The notes: generated by a model not told the origin, from the sequence alone. DNA of 64,000 bases from Pseudothioclava sp033100795 (GCF_033100795.1 NZ_JAWLVI010000003.1:1-64000), one strand, 5' to 3'. Numbered from the stretch's first letter, positions 41,846 to 51,145 are shown. Program-made: numbers and translations.

Positions 41846-42666
41846 TGTGCACCTCCGACCGGCAGCTTGAAGGCAGGTTCGAACCCGCCCGGCGCCGCAA
41901 GGTTATCGGTTCCGGGGCCGGGCAGACGGTCAGGCAGGTCGATCAGACCATCCACCAGCGCGCCGCCGTTTTCTTCCATCTGCTCCCAGCCAAGGCGGTA
42001 ATGCTCGCCCAGTTTGCCGCGTGCCAGTCGCTCGGGCAGAACCTTGATCGCGGCTTCTGGCAGCACGCAGGATTTCTCGCATTTGCCGCAGCCGGTGCAG
42101 AACTCGGCATGGACGACAGGCATGAAAATCGCGTGGTGGCCCGAGCGTTCGTTATGCTGGCGCTCAAGGGTGATCGCCTCGTCAATCACGGGGCAGACGC
42201 GGTAGCAAACATCGCAGCGCAGCCCCAGCGAATTGAGGCAGTTCTCCTGATCGACCAGCACCGCGACACCCATTTTCGCGTCGTCGATCACGGTCAGCGC
42301 CGGATCAAGCGCGCCCGTCGGGCAGGCCTGAACACAGGGGATGTCGTCACACATTTCGCACGGAATATCGCGCGCGGTGAAGAAGGGCGTTCCGGTTGCC
42401 GCGCCATCGACGCCAAGTTCAGCCAGCGCCAGCGTGTCATAAGGACAATCGCGCACGCACAGGCCACAGCGGATGCAGGCGGCAAGAAAATCGTTTTCAG
42501 CCAAAGCACCCGGCGGGCGCAAGGCTTCGGCGGGCAGCGCGCGGGCATCGCGCGCATAGACCCCAAGCAGCGTGCCCGCCACCGCACAGCCCGCTGCCGC
42601 GCGCGCCGCATCCATCAGGAAGCGCCGGCGATCGACAGGTTTGGCTTTTGCTTTGGCGGCGGACAT
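41842..42666 (-). CDS. napG: Ferredoxin-type protein NapG
   Basis: 274 residues. The N-terminal twin-arginine signal reads DRRRFLMDAARAAAGCAVAG. Four 4Fe-4S clusters are suggested by CIRCGLCVRDCPYD, CEMCDDIPCVQACPTGAL, CLNSLGLRCDVCYRVCP and CTGCGKCEKSCVLPE. It is exported folded and links NapH to NapA/NapB electron transfer. NapGH are standard in enteric nap operons and less usual in alphaproteobacteria, where napEDABC or napKEFDABC is more familiar. Confidence 0.95.
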   Translation of the reverse strand: MSAAKAKAKPVDRRRFLMDAARAAAGCAVAGTLLGVYARDARALPAEALRPPGALAENDFLAACIRCGLCVRDCPYDTLALAELGVDGAATGTPFFTARDIPCEMCDDIPCVQACPTGALDPALTVIDDAKMGVAVLVDQENCLNSLGLRCDVCYRVCPVIDEAITLERQHNERSGHHAIFMPVVHAEFCTGCGKCEKSCVLPEAAIKVLPERLARGKLGEHYRLGWEQMEENGGALVDGLIDLPDRLPGPGTDNLAAPGGFEPAFKLPVGGAQ

Positions 42667-42701
42667 CGCCTTTTCTCCTTAGCTACTGGTTGGTGGGGCG
42701 G

Positions 42702-45191
42702 TTATGCCCGCTCCACCTTGCAGGCGCATTTCTTGAAGTCGGTCTCTTTCGAGATCGGGCAGGTTGCGTCGAGCGTCAGCATGTTGGTCAGCTGGCCTTC
42801 GTCGAACCACGGCATGAACACAAGCCCACGCGGCGGCTTGTTCCGGCCACGGGTCTCGACGCGCGACGAGATCGAGCCGCGACGGGTGGAGATGCGGATC
42901 TCCTGACCACGCTTGAGGCCGCGCTCTTTCGCGTCTTCGGGGTGCATGAAGACCACAGCCGCCGGGAAGGCGCGGTGAAGTTCAGGCACGCGGCGCGTCA
43001 TCGACCCCGAGTGCCAGTGCTCAAGCACACGGCCCGTGCAGAGCCAGAGGTTGAACTCTTCATCCGGGCTTTCTGCCGCAGGCTCGTAGGGCGCGAAGAT
43101 GATCGCGGCCTTGCCATCGGGTTTGCCGTAGAAGCGCACGCCCTCGCCCGCAGGCACATAGGGGTCATAGCCTTCGCGGAAGCGATACAGCGTTTCCTTG
43201 CCGTCAACCACCGGCCAGCGCAGGCCGCGCGCCTGGTGATAGGTGTCGAACGGAGCAAGGTCATGCGCATGGCCGCGCCCGAAGGCTGCGTATTCCTCGA
43301 ACAGACCCTTCTGGATGTAGAAGCCGAAGTCGCGGCTGTCGTCGTTTTCGAACCCTTCAGCCGTTTCCGACAGCGGGTATTTGTTGACGACACCGTTCTC
43401 GAACAGGACCTCATACAGCGTTTTGCCGCGAAGCTCGGGCTTGAGGGCGAGCAGTTCTTCGCCCCATGCCTCTTCGACGGTGAAGCGCTTGGAGAATTCC
43501 ATCACCTGCCAGACGTCCGACTTCGCCTCGCCCGGAGCCTGCACCTGCTGGCGCCAGAACTGGGTGCGGCGTTCCGCGTTACCGTAGGCGCCTTCCTTTT
43601 CGACCCACATCGCGGTGGGCAGGATCAGGTCAGCGGCCAGCGCCGTCACGGTCGGATAGGGGTCCGACACGGCGATGAAGTTCTCGGGGTTGCGATAGCC
43701 CGGGAAGCCTTCTTCGTTCATGTTGGGGGCGGCTTGCATGTTGTTGTTGCACTGCACCCAATAGGCGTTCAGCACACCGTCTTTGAGCATCCGGTTTTGC
43801 AACACGGCGTGGAAGCCCGGTTTCGCCGGAATGGTGCCCGGCGGGATGTTCCACGCGGTTTCGCAGATCTCGCGGTGCTTGTCGTTCGCGACCACCATGT
43901 CGGCGGGCAGACGGTGGGCGAAGGTGCCAACCTCACGCGCGGTGCCGCACGCCGAGGGCTGACCCGTCAGTGAGAAGGGCGAGTTACCCGGCTCTGCGAT
44001 TTTGCCAACCAGAAGGTGGACGTTATACATCAGCGAGTTGACCCACGAGCCGCGGGTGTGCTGGTTGAAGCCCATCGTCCAGAGCGACATGACCTTCTTG
44101 TTCGGGTCGGCATAAAGCTTGGCCAGACGCAGCAGCTTATCGGCCGGAACGCCCGACAGCTTGGCGGTTTTTTCAAGCGTGTATTCCGCGACCATCGCCT
44201 TATAGGCTTCAAAGTCGATCGGTTCCATCTTGCCCGCGCCTGCGTTGGCAGCGGCTTTTTCAAGCTCGTGCTCGGGGCGCAGACCATAGCCGATGTCGGT
44301 CGCGGTTTTCGTGAAGTTGACGTGCTTGTTCACGAAGTCCCAGTTCACCGCATCGTTTTCGATGATGTAATTCGCGATGTAGTTCAGGATCGCGAGGTCG
44401 GTTTGCGGCGTGAACACCATACCGTTGTCGGCCAGTTCGAACGAGCGGTGTTCGAAGGTCGAGAGAACGTGCACTTCGCAGCCCGGCTTGGTCAGGCGGG
44501 TGTCGGTGAGGCGCGACCACAGGATCGGGTGCATCTCGGCCATGTTCGAGCCCCAAAGCACGAAGGCATCCGCGTGCTCAAGGTCGTCATAGCAGCCCAT
44601 CGGCTCGTCGATACCAAAGGTGCGGATGAAGCCCGCCACGGCCGAGGCCATGCAGTGACGTGCGTTCGGGTCGATGTTGTTCGAGCGCAAACCGGCCTTC
44701 ATGAACTTGGCGGCGGCATAGCCTTCCCACAGCGTCCATTGGCCCGAGCCGAACATGCCGACCGAGGTCGGGCCTTTCTTCTTGAGGGCTTCTTTCCATT
44801 TCTGCGCCATCACGTCGAAGGCTTCATCCCAGCTGACGGGGGTGAATTCGCCTTCCTTGTCGTAAACGCCGTTGGTTTTACGCAAGAGCGGCTGGGTCAG
44901 GCGGTCCTTGCCATACATGATCTTGGACAGGAAGTAGCCCTTGATGCAGTTGAGGCCGCGGTTCACCGGCGCCTCGGGGTCGCCCTGGGTTGCGACCACG
45001 CGACCATCTTTGACCCCCACGAGAACCGAACAACCGGTTCCGCAGAAGCGGCATGCGGCCTTGTCCCAGCGGATATCCGTGCTGGGGGTAGCGGCCTGCG
45101 CCCCTTCGGGCAAGGTAATCCCGGCAGCCGAGGCCGTCGCAGCAGCGGCGGTGGCTTTCAGGAAGGAGCGGCGAGAAGTATCGAGCGTCAT
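42702..45191 (-). CDS. napA: Periplasmic nitrate reductase catalytic subunit NapA
   Basis: 829 residues, the usual NapA length. Twin-arginine signal SRRSFLKATAAAATASAAGI. The 4Fe-4S site is CRFCGTGCSVLVGVKDG with a distal cysteine in NRGLNCIKGYFLSK. The molybdenum-ligand cysteine lies in NARHCMASAVAGF near residue 181, followed by FGIDEPMGCYDD. It binds bis-MGD and reduces nitrate to nitrite in the periplasm. NapD, encoded immediately upstream, is its maturation chaperone. Confidence 0.97.
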   Translation of the reverse strand: MTLDTSRRSFLKATAAAATASAAGITLPEGAQAATPSTDIRWDKAACRFCGTGCSVLVGVKDGRVVATQGDPEAPVNRGLNCIKGYFLSKIMYGKDRLTQPLLRKTNGVYDKEGEFTPVSWDEAFDVMAQKWKEALKKKGPTSVGMFGSGQWTLWEGYAAAKFMKAGLRSNNIDPNARHCMASAVAGFIRTFGIDEPMGCYDDLEHADAFVLWGSNMAEMHPILWSRLTDTRLTKPGCEVHVLSTFEHRSFELADNGMVFTPQTDLAILNYIANYIIENDAVNWDFVNKHVNFTKTATDIGYGLRPEHELEKAAANAGAGKMEPIDFEAYKAMVAEYTLEKTAKLSGVPADKLLRLAKLYADPNKKVMSLWTMGFNQHTRGSWVNSLMYNVHLLVGKIAEPGNSPFSLTGQPSACGTAREVGTFAHRLPADMVVANDKHREICETAWNIPPGTIPAKPGFHAVLQNRMLKDGVLNAYWVQCNNNMQAAPNMNEEGFPGYRNPENFIAVSDPYPTVTALAADLILPTAMWVEKEGAYGNAERRTQFWRQQVQAPGEAKSDVWQVMEFSKRFTVEEAWGEELLALKPELRGKTLYEVLFENGVVNKYPLSETAEGFENDDSRDFGFYIQKGLFEEYAAFGRGHAHDLAPFDTYHQARGLRWPVVDGKETLYRFREGYDPYVPAGEGVRFYGKPDGKAAIIFAPYEPAAESPDEEFNLWLCTGRVLEHWHSGSMTRRVPELHRAFPAAVVFMHPEDAKERGLKRGQEIRISTRRGSISSRVETRGRNKPPRGLVFMPWFDEGQLTNMLTLDATCPISKETDFKKCACKVERA

Positions 45192-45206
45192 GTGTCAGTC
45201 TCCCGG

Positions 45207-45470
45207 TCAGGAAAGGGTCTGGGGCGCCGGCTCGTCGTCGAGCGCCTCGAAATGGTGGTAGGTAAGCGTCACGCCCAGAACTCCGGGGATCTGGTGGATC
45301 TCCATGATCTGGTCAGAGGCACGCATGTCAGGCGTATCCTCGACGGTGATAACGATCCGCCCGCCCTCATGGGCGTGGACTTCTCCGCCCTGGGTCAGAT
45401 TGATCGCATTGATGACGGCCTCGGTCAGGTCCGGTTGGGTCTGCACGAGACAGCCGCAGATATTCAGCAT
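45207..45470 (-). CDS. napD: Nitrate reductase maturation chaperone NapD
   Basis: 87 residues. MLNICGCLVQTQPDLTEAVI and the end of the protein, MEIHQIPGVLGVTLTYHHFE, match NapD, which binds the twin-arginine signal of NapA until the cofactor is inserted. ATG 45470 overlaps the napF stop (tail CATGCTGA), so the two are coupled. It precedes napA by 15 bases. Confidence 0.93.
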   Translation of the reverse strand: MLNICGCLVQTQPDLTEAVINAINLTQGGEVHAHEGGRIVITVEDTPDMRASDQIMEIHQIPGVLGVTLTYHHFEALDDEPAPQTLS

Positions 45471-46084
45471 GGGCGGGTCTCCATCGGTTCGGATGCAGGA
45501 AGGGATTGGCTGGCGGGGACAAGCCCGAGAGCACCGTTCGGGCAGGACGAGGCGCAAGCCCCGCAGCCCGTGCAGGCCTCGGTGTCGATTTCAGGAGTGG
45601 CGCGACCGCCGGTTTGCAGCCGGAAGCGCAGGGCGCCCGCTTCACACTGGTCTTCGCAGGTGCGGCAGGAAACGGCATTGACCGACAGGCAGCTATCGGC
45701 GCTCAGCCCCGCGACCCAGCCCCAGGGCGTGCCTGCGACAAGCGCGCCGGTCTGGCAGGCCTCGATGCAATCACCGCAGAAGGTGCATTAGCCCTCGCGC
45801 ACATCGACAACGGGAAGCCCGTCGGCGTCGCGCAGGATGATACCTTCGGGACAAACGCGGGCGCAATCGCCACAGCTGTTGCAAGCCTCTTCAAAGGCCA
45901 TCGCCTCGATCGCGCCAAAGGGGCGCGGCACCGACGGGCGCGCGGCACGACCACGCAGGAACGCGCGGCGCGAGGCGGAGGGACGGTCGGATTGGGAACG
46001 GGAAGAGGCACCGGAATCGGAAACCGAGTCAGTCACGACATCCCCTGCGCCTGTCTTGGCGGGTCGTGACAAAATGGAACGCAT
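45464..46084 (-). pseudogene. napF: napF ferredoxin gene interrupted by an in-frame TAA
   Basis: From ATG 46084 the frame encodes a NapF-like start SRRAFLRGRAARPSVPRPFG and a first 4Fe-4S cluster CNSCGDCARVCPEGII. After VDVREG comes TAA (45790-45788), and the same frame continues at once with CTFCGDCIEACQTGAL, CRTCEDQCEAGALRFR and CTGCGACASSCPNGAL to a stop at 45464. A single G to T change from GAA would create the stop. So three of the four clusters lie after it. NapF is a cytoplasmic ferredoxin accessory to NapA, dispensable in some species. A sequencing error is also possible. Confidence 0.8.
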
Positions 46085-46148
46085 GGCTTGCCCCTAGCAC
46101 TCGGCTTGCTTGTTGCGTTCGGGCTATCACGCCTCTGTGAGTCTGGAT

Positions 46149-46162
46149 TTGACTAAAGTCAT
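46149..46162. promoter_or_regulatory. FNR/NNR-type box upstream of napF
   Basis: TTGACTAAAGTCAT differs from the perfect dyad TTGAC-N4-GTCAA by one base. It is 65-78 bases upstream of the napF ATG, a normal distance for an activator site, and shares its form with the boxes before nirE and nirS. It would make the nap operon respond to low oxygen or NO. Confidence 0.75.
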
Positions 46163-46192
46163 ATCGGGGGCGTTTTGCGCGCTATGCGTGCA

Positions 46193-46462
46193 TTACCAGC
46201 CCTCAGCCTCGTCTATAAGAGAGCGCGCCCACCGGCCCGTCGCCCATGTCGCCGGAACCCCCAGCAGAACCGAGGCGATAACCGCGTTGACCGGCGCGAT
46301 CGCGGGCCATCCGATCCACTGCCACAAGAGCGACAGCATGAACAGGTTGATCGCCACAGCCCCCGCCGAGAACGGATACAGCAGAACCCCCAGCTTCCAG
46401 ACCGGCCAGCGCGCATCATAGCGGGCCTGATCCTCGGGGGTCCGCTCAGTGGCTGGTTCCAT
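46193..46462 (-). CDS. Small membrane protein encoded after nirN, unknown
   Basis: About 89 residues from ATG 46462 (a longer start at 46489 overlaps nirN further). Two transmembrane helices are clear: KLGVLLYPFSAGAVAINLFM and APVNAVIASVLLGVPATWAT, with a charged N-terminus (ERTPEDQARYDARWP). It starts inside the last codons of nirN, so it is translated with the nir operon. It is not NapE (about 60 residues, different sequence). A role in the nir system, for example in membrane delivery of electrons, is only inferred from the coupling. Confidence 0.65.
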   Translation of the reverse strand: MEPATERTPEDQARYDARWPVWKLGVLLYPFSAGAVAINLFMLSLLWQWIGWPAIAPVNAVIASVLLGVPATWATGRWARSLIDEAEGW

Positions 46463-48014
46463 TTTCGAAGGTGATCTTGTTCCAGACATTATACTTCCCG
46501 ACCGGCTTGCGCATCGGCAGCCGCTTGATCTCTTGCAAGGTCTTGGCGTCGTAGATGATCACTGCGCCGTCATCCTCCCAGATCGACACAAGCGCTTCCT
46601 CGCCATCCTTGGTGAATTCGACATGGGCGACCGTCTTGCCCGGCTCGGGGTCAAGCGTCTGCACGATCTCGAGCGTTTCCTTGTCGATGATATGCATCTT
46701 GTCCTTGTTCGGGCCAAAGAACACATCCGCCCAGGCATAGGGCGAGGTATCGTGCGAGCGCATGAAGAACCCCGGTCCCATCGTCGGGATCTGCTTGACC
46801 GTCTTCCACGTTGTCATGTCGATCACCGAAATGACCGAGCCTTTGAGATGCGGCGTCGCCAGAACCGTGGTGCCATGCCACGGCCATGTGATCCCCGAGC
46901 CAAGGTGCGGCATACCGGGCAGGTCCACCGATGCGACCTCTTTGCCGATCTCCATATCAAGCACCAGCCCGCGCGCGCCATCACGCGAGGCGCCGATCAG
47001 GTGGACATAGTCGGGGTCGAAAAAGAAATCGTCCATGATGTCGGACACGGCAATCTTGCGAACGGGGAACGGCTCGTCCGATGTAACAGGCGGCTCCATC
47101 CGGTAATCATGCTGGAAGCCCTGGACAGGCGGGTTCTCGCCGTAGAATACCTCCCAGACCTGCGGAATATCCTTGAGCGCCAGCACAAAGCTTTCGCGCG
47201 GCGGTGCCTGATAGACGGCCGACACGCGCGAGGGCTTGCCCCCCGGTCCGGTCACGTCGATCACCTTTTGCACGCTCAGGTCTTCGGTCGACAAAAGCGT
47301 CAGCGTCTGCGGCAGGTAATTCGCCACCGCTAGCCATTTACCATCCCCCGACATGGCGACATTGCGGCTATTCAGACCCGCGCGCACCTGACCCACGACC
47401 TGCAAGGACCAGATGTCATATTTCTGCACCCAGCCGTCGCGCGACACCACAAAGACAAAGCGCCCGTCGGGCGAGAACTTCGGCCCCCCATGCACTGCGA
47501 AGGGCGTGGCAAATCGGTCGAGCACCTCGAAACTGTCGCCATCCAGCACCGAGATATGGTGATCGCCGCTTTCGACAACCAGCGTGATATTCATCGGATC
47601 GCCCGAGAAAACCGGCTTGTCAGAGGGCGTATACTCGGCGTTCAGGTCCAGACTGGCGGCAACGTCCTCGATGCTCCAGCGTGGAACCTCGGCCAGAGGC
47701 GTGCTGATATAGGCCGCCAGCGCCGCGATTTCTTCGGCGCTCAGATCATCCTTGAAGGCGGCCATCTGCGTGGCCGCGCGGCCTTCGGCGATGACCTTCT
47801 CCAGCTTGGGACCGCCAAGGCGCCCCAGCGTTTCGGGGATCAGCGCAGGACCGGTGCCCCCCAGGCGGCTTTCGGCATGGCAGGACGCACAATGCGTATC
47901 GAAAAGCGCTTTCGCGTCAGGCTCGGCCAACGCAGGCGCCCCCTGCCCCATCAGCGCGACAAGGGCAACAGCGCCCCAAAGGCGGCGCTTAGAAGAAACG
48001 ATGTTCCGGATCAT
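46446..48014 (-). CDS. nirN: Cytochrome c/d1-binding protein NirN
   Basis: 522 residues from ATG 48014 (GGAAAG upstream). Signal peptide about 1-30 (LWGAVALVALMGQGAPALAE). A single heme c motif, CASCH, near residue 39, then an eight-bladed propeller like the d1 domain of NirS (GPKFSPDGRFVFVVSRDGWV, VAMSGDGKWLAVANYLPQTL). NirN is a periplasmic dihydro-heme d1 dehydrogenase completing heme d1. The start overlaps nirJ by 26 bases. It closes the heme d1 gene series, followed by a small membrane protein. Confidence 0.9.
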   Translation of the reverse strand: MIRNIVSSKRRLWGAVALVALMGQGAPALAEPDAKALFDTHCASCHAESRLGGTGPALIPETLGRLGGPKLEKVIAEGRAATQMAAFKDDLSAEEIAALAAYISTPLAEVPRWSIEDVAASLDLNAEYTPSDKPVFSGDPMNITLVVESGDHHISVLDGDSFEVLDRFATPFAVHGGPKFSPDGRFVFVVSRDGWVQKYDIWSLQVVGQVRAGLNSRNVAMSGDGKWLAVANYLPQTLTLLSTEDLSVQKVIDVTGPGGKPSRVSAVYQAPPRESFVLALKDIPQVWEVFYGENPPVQGFQHDYRMEPPVTSDEPFPVRKIAVSDIMDDFFFDPDYVHLIGASRDGARGLVLDMEIGKEVASVDLPGMPHLGSGITWPWHGTTVLATPHLKGSVISVIDMTTWKTVKQIPTMGPGFFMRSHDTSPYAWADVFFGPNKDKMHIIDKETLEIVQTLDPEPGKTVAHVEFTKDGEEALVSIWEDDGAVIIYDAKTLQEIKRLPMRKPVGKYNVWNKITFENGTSH

Positions 48015-49200
48015 GGCTCTTTCCACGGAAAGGAGTAACGGTGACGCGCGCGCCCTCTTCATCAAGGCCGATCTCTTCGGCGCGCATGTAGCAGGCCGGA
48101 TCTTCGGCCCACGGATCACCCGTCAATTGCAGCGCCCGAATGCGGGTATTGCCGCCACAAACGGATTTATAGGCACAAGCCCCACAGCGGCCCTTAAGCG
48201 GGCGCGGGCGCTGGCGCAGCGTCGCAAGCATCTGGTCGTCGCCGGTCCATAGCGTCGAGAACGGGGTCTCTTTGACCGAACCGATCTTATAGTCCGACCA
48301 GTAGGTATCGGGGTGAACGCGGCCAAGCGTGTCGATATTGGCAACACCCAGCCCAGAGCTATTGCCGCCCCAAGCCTCCAGATGCGCGCGGATATGTGCG
48401 GCTTTGTCGGGGAAGTTCTTTTCGACCCACCGCAGGAAATAGACCGCATCGGCATCGTTATTGCCGGTGACGATCTCTAGCGGCATATCCTCGGCCACGG
48501 CGACCCAGGCGCGGTCCAGAAGATCGTCCATCGCCTCGCGGGTGCGTTTGTGTTCGGTGTCGTCGCCGCGGTGCTTGTCACCACGGCCCGCGTAGACCAG
48601 ATGCGAGAGGTAGAACTTGTCCACACCCTCGCGGTCGCACAGGTCCATCATATCGCCAAGCTGGTGGGCGTTGTCGTCCGTGATGGTAAAGCGCAGGCCA
48701 ACCTTCACATCGCGCTTCAACAGCTCGCGCACGCCGGTCAGCGCCGCATCATAGGCGCCATCCAGACCGCGGAACCAGTCGTTCATCTGGCCGATCCCGT
48801 CCAGCGAGATGCCGACATAATCGAACCCCAGATCGGCAATGCGCTGCGCGTTCTCGGCGTTGATCAGCGTGCCGTTCGTCGACAGCGACAGATGCCGGAA
48901 CTGCAATTCCTTCGCGCGCTCGGCCAGTTCGAAAAAGTCGAACCTTGACAGCGGCTCGCCGCCCGACAGGATCAGCGCGGGGATACCAAAGCCCTTAAGG
49001 TCGTCCAGCACGCCCATCGCCTGTTCATGGGTCAACTCCCCCGGAAAATGCACATCCGCCGAGGTCGTATAGCAGTGGCGGCACCGCAGGTTGCACCGCC
49101 GCGTCAGGTTCCAGATCACCACCGGCTTCACCGGCCCTTTGCGTTCGCGCACCGGCGTCGGTTCGACCAGTTCGCGCATATATTGAGTCAGACGGAACAT
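47989..49200 (-). CDS. nirJ: Heme d1 biosynthesis radical SAM protein NirJ
   Basis: 403 residues. The radical SAM cluster is CNLRCRHC in VVIWNLTRRCNLRCRHCYTT, followed by ALILSGGEPLSRFDFFELAE. The C-terminal auxiliary Fe-S part holds CGACAYKSVCGG. NirJ replaces propionate groups on the porphyrin by keto groups on the way to heme d1. It lies three bases after nirH and overlaps nirN. Confidence 0.95.
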   Translation of the reverse strand: MFRLTQYMRELVEPTPVRERKGPVKPVVIWNLTRRCNLRCRHCYTTSADVHFPGELTHEQAMGVLDDLKGFGIPALILSGGEPLSRFDFFELAERAKELQFRHLSLSTNGTLINAENAQRIADLGFDYVGISLDGIGQMNDWFRGLDGAYDAALTGVRELLKRDVKVGLRFTITDDNAHQLGDMMDLCDREGVDKFYLSHLVYAGRGDKHRGDDTEHKRTREAMDDLLDRAWVAVAEDMPLEIVTGNNDADAVYFLRWVEKNFPDKAAHIRAHLEAWGGNSSGLGVANIDTLGRVHPDTYWSDYKIGSVKETPFSTLWTGDDQMLATLRQRPRPLKGRCGACAYKSVCGGNTRIRALQLTGDPWAEDPACYMRAEEIGLDEEGARVTVTPFRGKSHDPEHRFF

Positions 49201-49203
49201 CGC

Positions 49204-49686
49204 TCAGCTCTCCGGTTTGAGACGCATCCCCGTCTTTTTCAGGATACGCGTGGAATACAGAATATCGCTTTCGCGGCAGGCGGGTCCAAGGATCGCGGCT
49301 ATCTCGCGGCGTTTCTCCTCGACCTCGTCACGCGAAGCGCCGTGGATCATGGCAAACAGGTTGTAGGGCCAGCCCTCGGCGCGCGGGCGCAGATAGCAAT
49401 GCGAAACGAATTCAAGCGCACCGATCTGCGCGCCCAGTTCGGTCGCGCGGGCATCCTCGACATCCCAGACGGACATGCCGTTCGCCACCATGCCAAGGGC
49501 GTAATGGTTGGGCGCAAGTGCAACGCGACGGATCACGCCACGCGCCAGCATCGCGCGCAGCCGCTCGATTACCTCGGCCTCACTGACGCCGGTCTGGGCA
49601 GCAATCGCGGCATAGGGTTCGTCCGTCAGCGGAAGCCCCGCTTGCGTCGCCCCGATCAGCCGTTTGTCGATTGCGTCGATTGTCAT
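49204..49686 (-). CDS. nirH: Siroheme decarboxylase subunit NirH
   Basis: 160 residues from ATG 49686, overlapping the nirG stop. An AsnC/Lrp-like winged helix (PYAAIAAQTGVSEAEVIERL) precedes a RAM-type domain (NGMSVWDVEDARATELGAQI, YNLFAMIHGASRDEVEEKRR). In this group it decarboxylates siroheme with NirDL and NirG. Symbol is by gene order (nirDL, nirG, nirH), since these paralogues are alike. Confidence 0.85.
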   Translation of the reverse strand: MTIDAIDKRLIGATQAGLPLTDEPYAAIAAQTGVSEAEVIERLRAMLARGVIRRVALAPNHYALGMVANGMSVWDVEDARATELGAQIGALEFVSHCYLRPRAEGWPYNLFAMIHGASRDEVEEKRREIAAILGPACRESDILYSTRILKKTGMRLKPES

Positions 49687-50156
49687 GCCGTGACCTTGAA
49701 GCCGATGAAAAACTCTTCGAGTTTGGGGAAGCGGAGCACCCTGAGCCCCGTTTCCCCCTCGATCAGATCCGCCACCCGGTCGATGCCTTCCGGAGCCATA
49801 TCGGCAAGCACAAACCACATATTCAAGCGGTGATCGCGTTCATAATTATGCGCAACCTCGGTGTGGGCATTGACCAAAGTCATGACGTCTTCGAAACGCG
49901 CGGCGGGAACCTCCATCGCGCAGAGGCAAAACGCGCCGCCCATCGCGGCCGCGTCGAAAAACGGGCCAAAACGGGTGATCGCGCCGATCTCGCGCAGGTT
50001 CAAAATCCGCTCGATCAGCTCCGCCCCCGAAAGCCCCAATTCCGCGCCCGCCTTCTCGAACGGCGCGGGTTCGATCGGGAACCCCTCTTGCAGCACATTC
50101 AGGATCTTGCGGTCGGTCGCGTCCAGCGCGTCGTCGGGAAGGGGTTTGCGTCTCAT
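49683..50156 (-). CDS. nirG: Siroheme decarboxylase subunit NirG
   Basis: 157 residues from ATG 50156, sharing ATGA with the nirDL stop. It is an AsnC/Lrp-like protein: DATDRKILNVLQEGFPIEPA, GLSGAELIERILNLREIGAI, then AHTEVAHNYERDHRLNMWFV, where the conserved H-N-Y-E is a signature of siroheme decarboxylases. Partner of NirDL and NirH. Upstream frame extension is not used. Confidence 0.87.
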   Translation of the reverse strand: MRRKPLPDDALDATDRKILNVLQEGFPIEPAPFEKAGAELGLSGAELIERILNLREIGAITRFGPFFDAAAMGGAFCLCAMEVPAARFEDVMTLVNAHTEVAHNYERDHRLNMWFVLADMAPEGIDRVADLIEGETGLRVLRFPKLEEFFIGFKVTA

Positions 50157-51145
50157 GCGGCATGCACCTCGCGCGGGCGGTCCAGCATCGCGCCGGTCTG
50201 CTTGAAGCAACGGATCGAGAACAGAACCTGTTTTTCGGCACCCGCCATCTCGGGCAGGGCGGCGGCGGTTTCAAGCACCTGCATCGCCTCGGAGCGCGAT
50301 TTCGCATGGATCATGCAAAACAGCGGGTAATCCCATTTTCCGGCAACGCGGGTGCGCTCGTAGCACAGCGTGACACCGGGCACACGCAACAGCGCCTGCC
50401 CCGCCGCGCCGATTTTCTCATCGGGCAGGTTCCAGACAACCATCGCATTCGAGCGCCAGCCAAGCGCGCGGTGCCGCACGATCACGCCCATGCGGGTAAT
50501 GATCCGCGCCTCGGTCAGAATGCGGACGCGGGCGATCACCTCTTGCGTGGACATCCCCAGACGCGCCCCCAAGGCAGCGTAGGGTTGTTCCAAAAGCGGC
50601 AGGCCGTTGGTCAGCGCCTGCATCAGGGCGCGGTCCTTTTCGGTGATGACGCTGAGATCGGGGGGCGTGTCGGGCTGCAGCGCGTGGCGCGGCCCTTCCA
50701 GCGCAAAGCCCAGATCAATGTTGAACGCGCGCTTCAAGGGCAGCGCCAGAACCTCCAGCCCCGAGCGCTCCTCGATCCGGCGCAGCGTCGCGGCCAGATC
50801 AGCGGCATCGGGGGCCGTGGCCACAAACCAGAGGTTCCATTCGTTTTCGCGCAGATAGGAATGGTTGACACCGCGTTCAGAGCCAACGATTCCAGCCACT
50901 TCCTCGACCCGCCATTCCGGCACAGCCAGCGCCGCAAGCGTCGAGGCGCCCATCGTATTGGGGCGGCACGTCGCGCCCACCCGCGCCACAGTCCCGTTTG
51001 CCTGAAGGTTGCGCAATTGCGCCAGCACTTCGTCCAGCGGCACCTCAAGCTTTTGCGCCATCACGTCAAAGGGGCGCGGCTCCATCGGGAAATCGCGCTG
51101 CCAGTCATCCAGAATTCGGGTCTCAAGCGGGGTCAAAACAGACAT
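50153..51145 (-). CDS. nirDL: Siroheme decarboxylase NirDL fusion
   Basis: 330 residues, twice the length of NirG. Two tandem AsnC/Lrp-like halves are visible: the first with DDWQRDFPMEPRPFDVMAQK and SERGVNHSYLRENEWNLWFV, the second with LLEQPYAALGARLGMSTQEV and PGVTLCYERTRVAGKWDYPL. In many denitrifiers NirD and NirL are separate; the fused form is also common in alphaproteobacteria. It is the catalytic core that converts siroheme to didecarboxysiroheme. Confidence 0.9.
   Translation of the reverse strand: MSVLTPLETRILDDWQRDFPMEPRPFDVMAQKLEVPLDEVLAQLRNLQANGTVARVGATCRPNTMGASTLAALAVPEWRVEEVAGIVGSERGVNHSYLRENEWNLWFVATAPDAADLAATLRRIEERSGLEVLALPLKRAFNIDLGFALEGPRHALQPDTPPDLSVITEKDRALMQALTNGLPLLEQPYAALGARLGMSTQEVIARVRILTEARIITRMGVIVRHRALGWRSNAMVVWNLPDEKIGAAGQALLRVPGVTLCYERTRVAGKWDYPLFCMIHAKSRSEAMQVLETAAALPEMAGAEKQVLFSIRCFKQTGAMLDRPREVHAA

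Noticed and set aside
46193..46489. napE for the small membrane protein
   Set aside because: NapE is about 60 residues with one helix and a different sequence; this protein has two helices and follows nirN, not napF.
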